This document shows positions 46,201-56,654 of a stretch of 64,000 nucleotides of DNA, in pieces. A program made the position numbers and the translations under genes. The stretch is from Apteryx mantelli (lineage: Eukaryota > Chordata > Aves > Apterygiformes > Apterygidae): contig NC_090016.1 of NCBI RefSeq assembly GCF_036417845.1, positions 186,001-250,000 of the forward strand. The letters run 5' to 3'. Under the pieces are notes generated by a model. It was not told the DNA's origin and did no database searches. It saw nothing but the letters and a program-made list of their open reading frames with translations. Within the stretch, counting starts at the first letter, position 1; each line of letters begins with the position of its first letter.

Positions 46201-49200
46201 CACCGGGTGACACCATCACCAGGTGACACCATCACTGCCAGGTGACACCAACACCAGGCAATGTGGCTGCCAAGTGACACCACCGCCGCTATGTGACGCC
46301 ACCACTGAGTAACGCAGCCACCGGGTGACACTATTGCTACCCGGGTGACACAGCCGCTGGGCGACACTGTCGCCACCGGGTGACACCATCACTGCAGGTG
46401 GCACTGCCACTAGGTGATGTGGCCACTGGGTGTCACTGCCACCACTGGGTGACACAGCCACTGCCAGGTGACGCAGGCAGCTGGGTGATGCGGGCCATGG
46501 GGCGACACCGCCGCCACCGGGTGACAGCGCTACCGGGCGATGCAGCCGCCAGGGTGATGCGATTGCCCAGTGACACCGCCACCGCTGGGTGACTGCCACC
46601 AGGTGACACAGCCACCGGGCGATGCGACTGCTGCCAGGTGACACCATCGCTGCCAGTGCACGCTGTCACTGGGCAATACCACCGCTGGGTGACAACGCCG
46701 CTGCCGGGTGATGCGGCTGCTGGGTGACACAGTCGCTGGGTGACACCGCAGCTGGGTGACACAGCCACCATGGCAACACGGCTGAGCGACACCACCGCCA
46801 GGTGACGGCTGCCAGGTGACACCGCTGCTGGGTAACACCATCACCAGGTGACACCGCCACCGGGTGTCTTACCGGGCTCCAGGACCTTGCCCAGCCAGGA
46901 GATGAAGGTGACACCATGCAATGCTGCCAGGTGACACCGCGACCGGGTGACACAGCGACCGGGTGACTTACTAGGGCTCCAGGGCTTGCCAAGCCAGTGA
47001 GGTGAAGGTGACGCCAGGCAACGCCACCGGGTGACAACCCCACCGGGTGACACCACAGCCGGGTGACGCCGCCGCCGAGGGTCTCACCGGGGCTCCAGGG
47101 CTTGCCGAGCCAGGAGACGAAGGCGACGCCACGCAACGCCGCCAGGTAACACCCCCACCAGGTGACACTGCGACCGGGTGACACCGCGGCCGGGTGACGC
47201 CGCCGCCGAGGGTCTTACCGGGGCTCCAGGGCTTGCGAAGCCAGGAGACGAAGGCGACGCGGGCGGCGGGCTCTGCTCCAGGCCCTCCCAGTAGACCGCC
47301 GCCGTCACTGGTCTGCCCCACGTTGGTGAAGATGGTGTCGCGGCGGACGGTGCGCAGCGCGTTGGGGGTTGGTGCGCGCCGACGTGCCCGGCGCCACGCC
47401 GAAGAAGCCGCTCTCGGGGTTGATGGCGCGCAGGCGGCCTGCGGCGAGAGAGGGGAGCGCAGTGGGCGTGCGGGGCTTTGGTTCTGCTCCGCCCCACGGC
47501 GCCGCGCCGCCCCACACGCACCGTCGGGGCCGAACTTCATCCAGGCGATGTCGTCGCCGACGCACTCGACGCGCCAGCCCGGCAGCGCCGGCGTCAGCAT
47601 GGCCAGGTTGGTCTTGCCGCAGGCGCTGGGGAAGGCGGCCGCCACGTACTTCTTGCGCCCCTCGGGGTCCGTGATGCCCAGGATCTGTGGGGCGGAGAAG
47701 TGGGGCGGGGTTACGTTAGGTTAGGGGGCGGAAAACAGGGCGCTCCGTGGGGCCCAGGCGTCCGGGCGGGCACCAGCGTGGAGGACCTGGACCCTTCCCA
47801 TAAGGCCCTGGGGAAGCCAGGAGGACCTAGGACCTGCCCCACAAGTCCCTGGAGGACCCAGGTGTCCGTGGGGCCCAGGTGTCCGGGGGGGCCCAGACCT
47901 GCCCCACAACCCCCCGGAGATCCCACAAGTCCAGGAGGACCCAGACCGCCCCCACAACCCCCCGGAGATCCACAAGTCCACGAAGGACCCAGACCTGCCC
48001 CCACAACCACCCCGGAGATCCCACAAGTCCACGAGGACCCAGACCTGCCCCACAACCCCCCGGAGATCCCACAAGTCCACGAGGACCCAGACCTGCCCCA
48101 CAACCCCCCGGAGATCCCACAAGTCCAGGAGGACCCAGACCTGCCCCACAACCCCCCGGAGATCCCACAAGTCCAGGAAGACCCAGACCCGCCCCACAAC
48201 CCCCCGGAGATCCCACAAGTCCACGAGGACCCAGACCTGCCCACAACCCCCCCGGAGATCCCACAAGTCCAGGAAGACCCAGACCCGCCCCACAACCCCC
48301 CGGAGATCCCACAAGTCCACGAGGACCCAGACCTGCCCCACAACCCCCCGGAGATCCACAAGTCCAGGAAGGACCCAGACCTGCCCCACAACCCCCCGGA
48401 GATCCCACAAGTCCACGAGGACCCAGACCTGCCCCACAACCCCCCGGAGATCCCACAAGTCCAGGAGGACCCAGACCCGCCCCACAACCCCCTGGAGATC
48501 CCACAAGTCCAAGAAGGACCCAGACCCGCCCCACAACCCCCCGGAGATCCCACAAGTCCAGGAAGACCCAGACCCGCCCCACAACCCCCCCACAAGTCCA
48601 GACGGGCCCAGACCTGCCCCCACAACCCCCCCCCCCAAGTCCAGACAGGCCCAGACCCGCCCCAGAGCCCCCCCGAACGCCCCCCCGCCCGGACGCCGGG
48701 GGCCCCCACCAGCAATGTGCTCGGCCAGCCAGCCCTCGTCGCGGGCCAGGCGGGAGGCGAATGCGCAGGGCGAAGCACTTCTTGCCCAGCCAAGCGAGTT
48801 GCCGCCGTAGCCCGCTGCCGAAGGAGATGATCTCGCGGACGGATGTTCGGGCACGTGGGCCACCAGCGTCTTCTCGGGGTTGCAGGGCCACTGGCTCACC
48901 AGGGGCTCTGTGCCGAGAAGAGGGTCAGCAAAGGAGGGGGGCCCAGGCGTCCGGGGAAGGGCAAGGGGGGGGCGTGGGACTCACCCCGTGAGGGGCAGGG
49001 GCCGCCCCACGGAGTGCAGGCAGCGCACGAAGTCGCCGTCGTCCCGCGCCAGGGCCCGCAGCACCGGGGCGCCCACGCGCGTCATGATGCGCATGGAGGC
49101 GGCGACGTAGGCCGAGTCGGTGAGCTGCACGCCGGCCTTGGCCAGCGGCGACCCCACGGGGCCCATGCTGAAGGGGATGACGTAGAGCGTCCGCCCTGCG

Positions 49201-51269
49201 GGGTGGGGGGAGGGCAGAAGTAGGAGCCATGGGGCAGCCCCACGGCGCGGCCCCCCCCCTCCCCACGGCGGCGTTCCTACCCTCCATGCAGCCGGGGAAG
49301 CGCTCCTGCACGGCCTGCTCCAGCGCCGCCGGGCTCATCCAGTTGCCGAGCTGTTCATCCAGTTTGCCGAGCTGGCGGGGGGCGCCGGGGGCTCCGAGCG
49401 GCACCGCGTCCCGCTCCCGCTCCGTCACCAGCACCGTGCGGCTTTCCACCCGCGCCACGTCCCGCGGGTCCGTCCGCGCCAGCCAGCTGCGGGGGGGGGG
49501 GGAAAATACGGCACGGGAGAACAGCCCTCGTTGTCATCCGTCCCCACGGGGGGACCTGGGCGCTCCGGGAGCACCGAGGGGCCCAGGCATCCTGGGCGGG
49601 AATCCCCCCCATCACCCCCCAACGGATCCAGGTGTCTGGGATGGGACCCTCCCCTCTACGATCTCCCCCCCCAGGAGCCCCCCATCACCCCCCAAGGACC
49701 CAGGTGTCCGGGACGGGACCCCCCCCATCACCCCAGGATGCCCCCCATCACCCCCCAAGGGACCCGGGTGTCCCCAAGGGACCCCCCCCATCACCCCAGG
49801 ATGCCCCCCATCACCCCCCAAGGGACCCAGGTGTCCCCAAGGGACCCCCCCCCATCACCCCAGGACGCCCCCCATCACCCCCCAAGGGACCCAGGTGTCT
49901 GGGACGGGACCCCCCCCAACACCCCCGGCGGTTCCCCCCCCCCCCGGGGCCCCGGTGTCCGGGCGGCCCCCTACCAGTTGTGGTACTTGGGCAGGGGGTG
50001 GAGCAGCCCGTCGTCCTGCAGCCCCCGCAGCAGCGCGGCGCCCTCGTCCTCGGAGCCGTCGCACACGTGGACGGCGCGGGGCCGGCACAGGCGGGCGCCT
50101 TCCTCCACGAAGGCTCGAACGCGCGGCGGCAGCGTCGCCAGCGCCGCCCCGGCCTCCGCCTGCAGCCCCCGCACCGCTGCCGTCGTCGCCGCTGCCGCCA
50201 CCACCGCTGCCGCCTGCCGCCTGCGCGGGCACCGGGGGGGGGGGGGCAGGGGGGGAGCGGGGAGGCCCCCGGCGTTGCGCAAGGCGCCCCGAGCGAAGGG
50301 CGCCCCCGCCCCGAGGCATGCTGGGAACGCCCCCCCCTCACGGTGCGGCCGCAGACCCTGACCCCGCAGGGGGCACGAAAACAGCAGGGGGCAAAGGCCG
50401 CTCAGTCCTGCCCGGCCCTGCCCCCCCCCTTCCTGCCCGGGGCCCAGGCGTCCCGGCTCTCCCATGGACCTTCCTACTCCTAAGGGACCCAGGTGTCCGG
50501 GTACCCCCTGCCCCCCCTCATCCCACCACCCCTATGGGACCTAAGCGTCCAGCCTGCCCCATAGACCCCCCCATCCCAAAGGACCCAGGTGTCCGGGTAC
50601 CCCCTGCCCCCCCCATCCCACCACCCATGAGGGACCCAGGTGTCCGGGCACCCCCTGTCCCCCCCCCCAGTACACCTATAGGATCCAGGTGTCCACCCTG
50701 CCCCATAACTCCCCCCCCCCCAATCCTAAAGGACCCAGGCGTCCGGGTGCCCCCTGCTCCCCCAGTCGACCCAGACGTCCGGGCTCTTCACAGACCCCCC
50801 TAAGGGGGGGGGAACTAAGGGACCCAGGGGTCTGGTTACCCCCTGCCCCCCCATCCCCCTACCCCTAAGGGACTCAGGCGTCCGGGCACCCCCTTCGCCC
50901 CCCCACTACCCCTAAGGGACCTAAGTGTTCAGCCTGCCCTATAGATCCCCCCATTCCAAAGGACCCAGGCGTCCAGTTACCCCCTGCCCCCCCACCCATG
51001 AGGGACCCAGGTGTCCGGGTACCCCCTGCCTCCCTCACCCCCCTACCCCTAAGGGACCCAGGCGTCCGGGTGCTTCCTGCCCCCCCCCACTATCCCTATG
51101 GGACCCAAGCGTCCAACCTGCCCTATAGACCCCCCCATCCCAAAGGACCCAGGCATCCGGTTACCCCCTGCCCCCCCCATCTCCCTAAGGGACCCAGGCG
51201 TCCGGGTGCCCCCTGTCCCCACCCCCCCGCCCCCGCTCACCCCCTCATCCTCGCGATTGCCGCGTGCAT
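43287..51269 (-). CDS. PCK2: PCK2, mitochondrial phosphoenolpyruvate carboxykinase (GTP)
   Basis: The enzyme converts oxaloacetate and GTP to PEP, GDP and CO2 in the mitochondrial matrix. Exons, in gene order: 51269-51241, 50220-49974, 49486-49281, 49195-48985, 48907-48710, 47684-47522, 47438-47219, 46032-45896, 45795-45700, 43749-43287 (10, as in human). The N-terminus [15 protein letters not shown] is an Arg/Ala-rich matrix-targeting presequence. Motifs: [10 protein letters not shown], the nucleotide-binding kinase loop FPSACGKTN with its reactive Cys, metal-binding [19 protein letters not shown], and the guanine-site block [10 protein letters not shown]. The end [19 protein letters not shown] is PCK2-like, not PCK1-like. 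Exons 2 and 3 read cleanly. Exons between 43.5 and 49.2 kb need repeated one-base frame changes (at least seven, for example near 43640, 45900, 47260, 47295, 47385 and several in 48710-48880). No stop-rich decay is seen, so consensus error is more likely than a pseudogene. Confidence 0.93.
43760..45640. repeat. GGGGTCACTGGGGACACTGGGA array in PCK2 intron 9
   Basis: About 60 units near 28-30 bp such as CACTGGGGACACTGGGATCG with TGGTTAGGGGT. TTAGGGG appears inside the unit, but there is no (TTAGGG)n telomeric tract. Confidence 0.92.
46045..47215. repeat. GGTGACACCACCGCCGGGTGACA array with copied exon ends
   Basis: Short GGTGACRCNRCCRCCGGGT units fill PCK2 intron 7. Embedded at about 46866-46925, 46966-47035 and 47080-47145 are three copies of the last roughly 60 bp of exon 47438-47219 plus its donor, at a spacing of about 115 bp. 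Confidence 0.9.
47522..47684 (-). CDS. PCK2: PCK2 GTP/metal-binding exon
   Basis: This exon encodes [28 protein letters not shown], then [20 protein letters not shown]. It reads in a single frame with clean cacag acceptor and G|GTGCGT donor, and it contains the nucleotide-binding loop and the metal-ligand region of the active site. Confidence 0.94.
47870..48665. repeat. 48-bp minisatellite in PCK2 intron 5
   Basis: The unit contains CGGAGATCCCACAAGTCCAC and GAGGACCCAGACCTGCCCCA; period 48 bp (for example 48061 to 48109), about 15 copies. Since 48 is a multiple of 3, frames of 350-450 codons stay open on both strands; none looks coding. Confidence 0.93.
49530..49970. repeat. CCCCCCATCACCCCCCAAGGGACCC array in PCK2 intron 2
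   Basis: Units of about 50-60 bp with GACCCAGGTGTC and CCCCATCACCCC between exons 50220-49974 and 49486-49281. Confidence 0.85.
50400..51235. repeat. GGGACCCAGGTGTCCGGG-containing degenerate repeat in PCK2 intron 1
   Basis: Spaced CCCAGGTGTCCGGGTACCCC units (a diverged CGTCCGGG family) among CCCCCTGCCCCCC tracts, in units of about 60-110 bp. Confidence 0.85.
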
Positions 51270-51600
51270 CCCGGCGCCGCGCTGCCCGAGCCGCTCGGGG
51301 AAGACCCGGGACGCCGGAGCCTCCCCCCCCTTATAGCCGCTGCCGCCGCCGCCGCTGCCGCCGCCACAGGGCGGGGGGGGGAGGAAGAACCCGGGCGTCC
51401 GGGTCCTTAACCCCGCCGGCGCCGCCAGAGGGGGCGGGGCCGCCCGCGGGGGGTGGGCGGGGCCGCCCGCGCTGGGGGGCGGGGCGCCGGCGCGCGGCCC
51501 CGCCCACCCCCGGGTGATGTAACACCCGCGCGGCCTTGCTCAGCGCCGTCGCCCCGCCCCTGCCGCGCGTCACCGGTGTGGGGGGGGTGGCACCAAAAAC
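51270..51600 (-). promoter_or_regulatory. PCK2: PCK2 proximal promoter / CpG island
   Basis: GC boxes (GGGGCGGGGCC repeats at 51430-51490) lie 150-330 bp upstream of the PCK2 ATG (51269-51267). TGATGTAAC at 51515-51523 fits the C/EBP-ATF response element consensus TGATGNAAN; PCK2 is a known ATF4 target in mammals. The exact TSS cannot be seen. Confidence 0.6.
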
Positions 51601-52080
51601 CATTAAAACCATCTATCTGTACCATTATTCTTTTAATACCCGTTAATTAACGCGCTGACATCACTCGAAACATCCGTTTCCCCAAAACCACTATTAATTA
51701 CTAACATAAAAAACTAATTATAATCAATCAATGTTAACAAACACTCTCAGACTTAACCATTACGCTTATGAACGCTAATTACAATTTTCCCCAATTAATT
51801 TCTGTATTTTCAACCATTTTTCTCAATCCTACGTTAAACCCTGACTGAAACTGGGGTTAAAACAGCGCTTTTAAACCTTTAACTGTGTCTTTGCTAACTT
51901 TCGCCGCTCGGGGAGAGAAGCGGCGCTGAACCGCCCGCAGCCAAACTGCTCTGTCCTCAACGAGTTCGGACCTAGGATCAATTAGCGAGCTGTTAATTGC
52001 TAATGAAGCTGGCAAAGAAGGGCGGTAGCGCTATTCCCCCGCCCTTTTCTTCCCCACCTCCCCCCGTTGGTGCCTACCTG
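51600..52080. other. AT-rich unique spacer
   Basis: This is an abrupt non-repetitive AT-rich stretch with several TTAATTA/TTAATTAAC homeodomain-like words, the only sizeable unique noncoding block in the window. No open reading frame of note. At its right edge the minus strand reads CAG|GTAGGC (exon edge 52078), a possible donor of a noncoding exon. Confidence 0.6.
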
Positions 52081-52139
52081 AGCGAGCGGCGGCCTTCAAA
52101 GCGCAGCAAATGGGCGGCTGCCGCTAGAGTTGTCGCCGA

Positions 52140-52640
52140 TTAAGGGTCGTTCGCGGCTCTTTGTCGGCGGCAGGGAGCCGCCCGCCTCAGCCCCTCGCGC
52201 CTGAAGGCGACAACAGGCGCCTCCCGCGCACGCGCGCGGCCGGTGGGGAGGGGCGGGGCCGCGCTTGGAGGGGGGCGAAAAGGGCGGGAAGGCGCCGCGC
52301 ATGCGCATGGCCCTCGAAAAGGGCGGGAACACGCAGCGCATGCGCACCAGCGTCGAAAAGGGGCGGGCAGGGGATTTGCGCGCGTGCGCGGCGAGTGGGG
52401 AGGAGGGCGGGAAGGCGCCGCGCATGCGCACGGCCCTCGAAAAGGGCGGGGGGAGGGGGAAGGGGGAGTGTGCGCGTGACGGGAAAAGGGCGGGAAGGGA
52501 CTGCGCATGCGCGCGGCCCTCGAAAAGGGCGGGAAAGGGCAGCGGGAAGGGGCTGGTGCGCATGCGCGCGGCCGTTAGAAAGGGCGGGAAGCGCGCTGCT
52601 CCCCTGCGCGTGTGGTAAAAGAGCGGGAACGTGAGGAGAT
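52140..52640. promoter_or_regulatory. CpG island with NRF1 palindromes and E2F-like boxes
   Basis: Five perfect GCGCATGCGC sites (52297, 52336, 52420, 52503, 52558) and one GCGCGTGCGC (52380) alternate with GAAAAGGGCGGGAA boxes (E2F-like TTCCCGCCC). This is a strong housekeeping-type promoter. The candidate target is an upstream PCK2 transcript on the minus strand; an unidentified plus-strand transcript with a possible acceptor before 52832 is the alternative. Confidence 0.65.
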
Positions 52641-53039
52641 GAAGGCAGGGGACGGTCGGGGGACGCTGAGGGCTGGAGTATCTGCGCGGTGGGGGCCGGG
52701 CGGGGGGGGCTAGGCAGGAGCTGGGGGTTGAGAGTGGCCGTTTTGGGGAAGAACGGAGGGGATTTACCCGTAATTAGGGGCGAGGAGCGCGTCCTCAGCC
52801 GCTTCGTCCCGCTCTCCGCCTCCCCTCGCAGGCATCCGGAGCGAGCCGCGGCGGCTGGGGCGAAGGCGCAGGCGGCTGCTGGGAGTGACGGATGCGCACG
52901 GCGGCGCCACTGGCCAGGCCGGGGATAACGGGGAGCGGGGGGGGGGGGGGGGGGGGGGAAGCGGTGCCGTGTGTCGCTGTGGCCGCGTGGTGGCGCCCTC
53001 GCGTGTCGGCGCAGTGGGGGGGGTGTCCCGGGGCTGGGG

Positions 53040-53900
53040 GGGGGATATAGGGGTCCTTGAGGGGGGCTCTGGGAGGCCATGGGGGATATGGGAGGGTCTA
53101 GGGGTGATGAGGATCCTGGGGGGGGGTCACAGGGAGCCCGAGAGGTGCTTGGGGGGGGTCACAGGGGCATTGGGGGGGCCTCTGGGAGGTCCCAGGGGAT
53201 TTGGGGTCCTGGGGGTGATGTGTGGGGGTTCAGGGGGATCCTGGGGGGTCCCAGAGGTGCTGTGGGGGGGATATAGGCAGTCCCAGGGGTGCTTGGGGGG
53301 GAGATGGGGGTCCTGGGGGGGGTCTGGGAGGTCCCAGGGGGGTTGGGGGTCCTGGAGATGATGTGTGGGGCCCGAGTGGGGGCTCGGGGGGATCCTGGGG
53401 GGTCCCAGAGGTGCTGTGGGGGGGATATAGGCAGTCCCAGGGGTGCTTGGGGGGGAGATGGGGGTCCTGGGGGGGGCTCTGGGAGGTCCCAGGGGGTTTG
53501 GGGGTCCTGGAGATGATGTGTGGGGCCCGAGTGGGGGCTCAGGGGGATCCTGGGGGGGTCCCAGCAGTGCTGTGGGGGGGATATAGGCAGTCCCAGGGGT
53601 GCTTGGGGGGGAGATGGGGGTCCTGGGGGGGTCTGGGAGGTCCCAGGGGGTTTGGGGGTCCTGGAGATGATGTGTGGGGCCCGAGTGGGGGCTCAGGGGG
53701 ATCCTGGGGGGGTCCCAGCAGTGCTGTGGGGGGGATATAGGCAGTCCCAGGGGTGCTTGTGGGGAGATGGGGGTCCTGGGGGGGGAATCTGAGAGGTCCC
53801 AGGGGATTTGGGGGGGCCTGGGGGTGATGAGGGGACCTGAGTGGGGGCTCAGGGGGGTCCCAGAGGTGCTGGGGGGGGGCTCTGGGAGGCCCTAGGAGGT
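53040..53900. repeat. Roughly 145-bp tandem repeat, about five copies
   Basis: Near-identical units contain GGGATATAGGCAGTCCCAGG, GTGCTTGGGGGGGAGATGG and GGAGATGATGTGTGGGGCCC (copies near 53270, 53420, 53580, 53725). 53900-54420 to the right is unique, mildly AT-rich sequence in which I recognise nothing. Confidence 0.92.
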
Positions 53901-54419
53901 TTTCGGGATCCCCCCCGAAACAGGGCCCTGCCATCCCTCAAAAAACAGCTTCATCTTTTCCAAAACCGCTAACAATCCGCGATTCTCTATTTTTATCCTT
54001 GCTGCTGTCACTTCCATTGTTCGAGGCACTATTAATACTCGCGTTGTCCCAGCCCGGAGCATCCCGCCGCCCGCCTGTTCCCTGCTCCGGCGGCTGTTCC
54101 CAAGGTTTGCCGACTGACTCCGTCCCCTTCCCTGAAACGCTACCGTGCTTGACGCCTTTAACACCCCTTTACCTGCCTTTTCGGGGGGGTTTGGGGGTGG
54201 GAAAGGGGCCCCCAAACCTGCTCTCTTGCCCCAATCCCAGCCCCTGTCTCCCTTCCAGGACAGGCCTGCCCCTAAACCTGCCTGAATGAGCTTAAAAAGA
54301 GAAAGAGTAAAGTACCATACTTAGGATTTTTTTCTTTAAAAGAGTAAGAACAAACAAAATGGAAATGAGAGCAACAAAGGGTCTGAAATTATCAAAGAAT
54401 TGGGTTAAAAAAGGGCAAA

Positions 54420-55460
54420 ATGGGGCCCCCAGGCGTCCGGGGGCTCCCAGGGGACCCAGGTGTCCAGGTTCCCCCCCCCACAGGGGGCCCAGGCGTCCGG
54501 GCAGCAGACAATAGGCAGGTGCTTGGGGCGGCGCCAGGGCAGAACAATGGCCAGGTGACATCAGGGGGAAACCCCCGGGGGGAGGAGGGCCCAGGCGTCC
54601 GGGCGCCGTTCCCCGCCTTGGCAGACAATAGCCACCTCCTGGGGGGGGGAGAGGAAAACAATAGGAAACCCCCCCCCCCCCCATCGGGATCCCCTCGACC
54701 TGGCTATTGTCCGCCCGGGAAGGCCGCCCGGACGCACGCCTGGGTCCCCTGAGGACAGCGGAGCGAGGCCGCCCGGACGCCTGGGTCCCTACGGGGGGGG
54801 GGGGGAGGAGGGGGCCGCCCGGACGCCTGGGCCCCCTGGAGGGGAGGGGAAGGGGGATGGGGGAGCCGGACTCCTGGGCCCTTCCCGCGGCTCCCGGCTA
54901 TTCTTAGGCGGGTTGTGGGGCGCGGGCCGGGCCCATATAAGGCCGGGGCAGGGGGAAGGTGACCCCCGGCCCCACGGGCAGCGTCATGAGCTGATCGGGT
55001 GTCAACCAGCGGGGGGGGGGGGGGCACCCAAAAATATCCCCGAATATCTTCCCCGGGGGAGGAGAGGAACAAAGGGAAGAAGAGAAAGGAATGGGGGGGG
55101 GGGATGGGCCCGGACGCCTGGGCCCGCTGCCTGTGGGGGGGAGGGTGTGCCCGGACGCCTGGGCCCGCTGCGGGGGCGCCCCCAATGTTTGGGTCACCCG
55201 CAGTAGGGGGGGTTGGTTGGGGTTGGGGGGGGACACGGAGCAGAGCCCCCCCCCCCCGTCCCGGACGCCTGGGCCCCCCGCCACGGCCACGCGCCCGGGA
55301 TTAAGGGACCCACCTGTCCCCACTTTGTGTGTCCCCCCCCCCCCCGCTGCCACCTGTCCTTTGTCTGTCTGGGCTCCCCCCCCCCACACCCAACAGGGGC
55401 CCAGGCATCCGGGCCCCCCCCCCCCGGCAGGGGCCCAGGCGTCCGGGCGCTGTTTCCACG
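54420..55460. promoter_or_regulatory. SOX-like, MEF2-like and CArG motif cluster with CGTCCGGG units
   Basis: Five ACAATRG-type words in about 200 bp (54507-54514, 54543-54550, 54624-54631, 54657-54664 and inverted 54703-54710) are followed by CTATTCTTAG (about 54898-54907, one mismatch from MEF2) and a perfect CArG box CCATATAAGG (54933-54942), then AAGGTGACCC. Such a set suits a muscle promoter or enhancer 1.7-2.2 kb upstream of the myosin TATA box. Scattered CCCAGGCGTCCGGG units occur in both orientations. Confidence 0.5.
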
Positions 55461-55499
55461 CTCCTTTTGTCTTGCCTCATCCTTCCTGTAATAACCAGC

Positions 55500-56460
55500 A
55501 TCCCTTGTCTTGGGGGGGGGGGCAGGTATGTGGGGCTGGGGGGGGCCTTATGGGGGCCCTATAGAGCTCTGTGGGGCCGGGGCAGAGCTCCTATGGGGCC
55601 GGGGGGGGGGTTTATGGGGCGCTGTGGGGACGAGGGGGGCTGTGGGGAACCGTGTGGGGATGGGGGGGGCATGTGGATCCTATGGGGGGCTCAGTGGCAC
55701 TGTGGGGGTGTGGGGGGCCCTATGGGGCTATGGGGAGCCCTGTGGGGCTATGGAGACCTCTATGGGGCTATAGAGACCCTGTAGGGCTGTAGGGAGCCCA
55801 ATGGGGCTGTGAAGGAGCCTATAGGGCTGTGAAGGATTCTATGGGGCTATAGAGTCCCTATAGAAATACAGAGAGCTCTGTGGGGCTGTGAAGGATCCTA
55901 CGGGGCTGTGGAAAACCCTATGGGGCTATAGAGATCCTATAGGGCTATGGGGAGCTCTATGGGGCTGTGGAGGGGTATGGGGACCCTATGGGGCTAGAGG
56001 GACCCTGTAGGGGTACAGGGAGCTCTATGGGGCTGTGGGGGGCTCTATGGGGCTGTGAAAAATCCTGTGGGGCTATGAAGGATCCTATGGGGCTATAGAG
56101 AACCTTGTGGAGCTATAGGGATCTTATAGGGTTATGGGGAGCTCTATGGGGCTGTGGAGGGGTATGGGGACCCTATGGGGCTAGAGGGACCCTGTAGGGG
56201 TACAGGGAGCTCTATGGGGCTGTGGGGGGTACGGAGGCTCTATGGGGCTGTGGAGGATCCTATGGGGCTATAGGGACCCTATAGGAGTACCGGGAGCTCT
56301 ATGGGGCTGTAGAAGGCTATGGGGGCCCTATGGGGTAGTGGAAAATCCTATGCGGCTATAGGGACCCTATAGGGGTATAAGGAGTTCTATGTGGTTGTGG
56401 GGGATATAGGAACTTTATGAGGTTATAGGGAGCCCTATGGGGCCATAGGGGCCCCGTGGG
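55500..56460. repeat. CTATGGGGCTATGGGGAGCTC array upstream of the myosin gene
   Basis: Short units CCTATGGGGCTGTGGAGG / GGACCCTATAGGGGTAC with a duplicated block of about 180 bp (about 55925-56050 and 56110-56240). The reverse complement resembles the CTATAG arrays of RABGGTA intron 3. Confidence 0.9.
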
Positions 56461-56464
56461 GCTG

Positions 56465-56648
56465 TGGGGTGTCGTATATCCCTGCGCGAGGGGCCGTGTC
56501 CTTGTGCGAGGGGCCGTGTCCCCCCCCCCCCAAGGGGCCGTCCCCGTGCGAGGGGCCGCCGGTGACGCGGGGCTGGGCCGCGCCGGGCGAGGGGGGGGGT
56601 CGGGGATAAAACGGGGCCCCGGGGCTGCGCCGCAGACCCACACGGCAG
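56465..56648 (+). promoter_or_regulatory. Myosin heavy chain core promoter and noncoding exon 1
   Basis: Three tandem GCGAGGGGCCGTGTCC-like words (56480-56560) precede a TATA-like GATAAAAC at 56605-56612. About 30 bp downstream the transcript would reach GCAGACCCACACGGCAG|GTGGGC (exon edge 56648). Exon 2, also noncoding, is 57210-57261, between gccccccag and AGAG|GTGAGG. Two noncoding exons before the ATG exon is the typical sarcomeric MYH structure. Confidence 0.6.
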
Positions 56649-56654
56649 GTGGGC

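Noticed and set aside
43287-51269. PCK2 as a pseudogene
   Set aside because: Ten exons with introns, intact splice sites, conserved active-site motifs and no accumulating stops. The frame changes look like consensus errors.
53900-54420. Remnant of a mobile element
   Set aside because: The segment is unique and mildly AT-rich but shows no terminal repeats, recognisable protein motif or poly(A)-ended structure that I could support.
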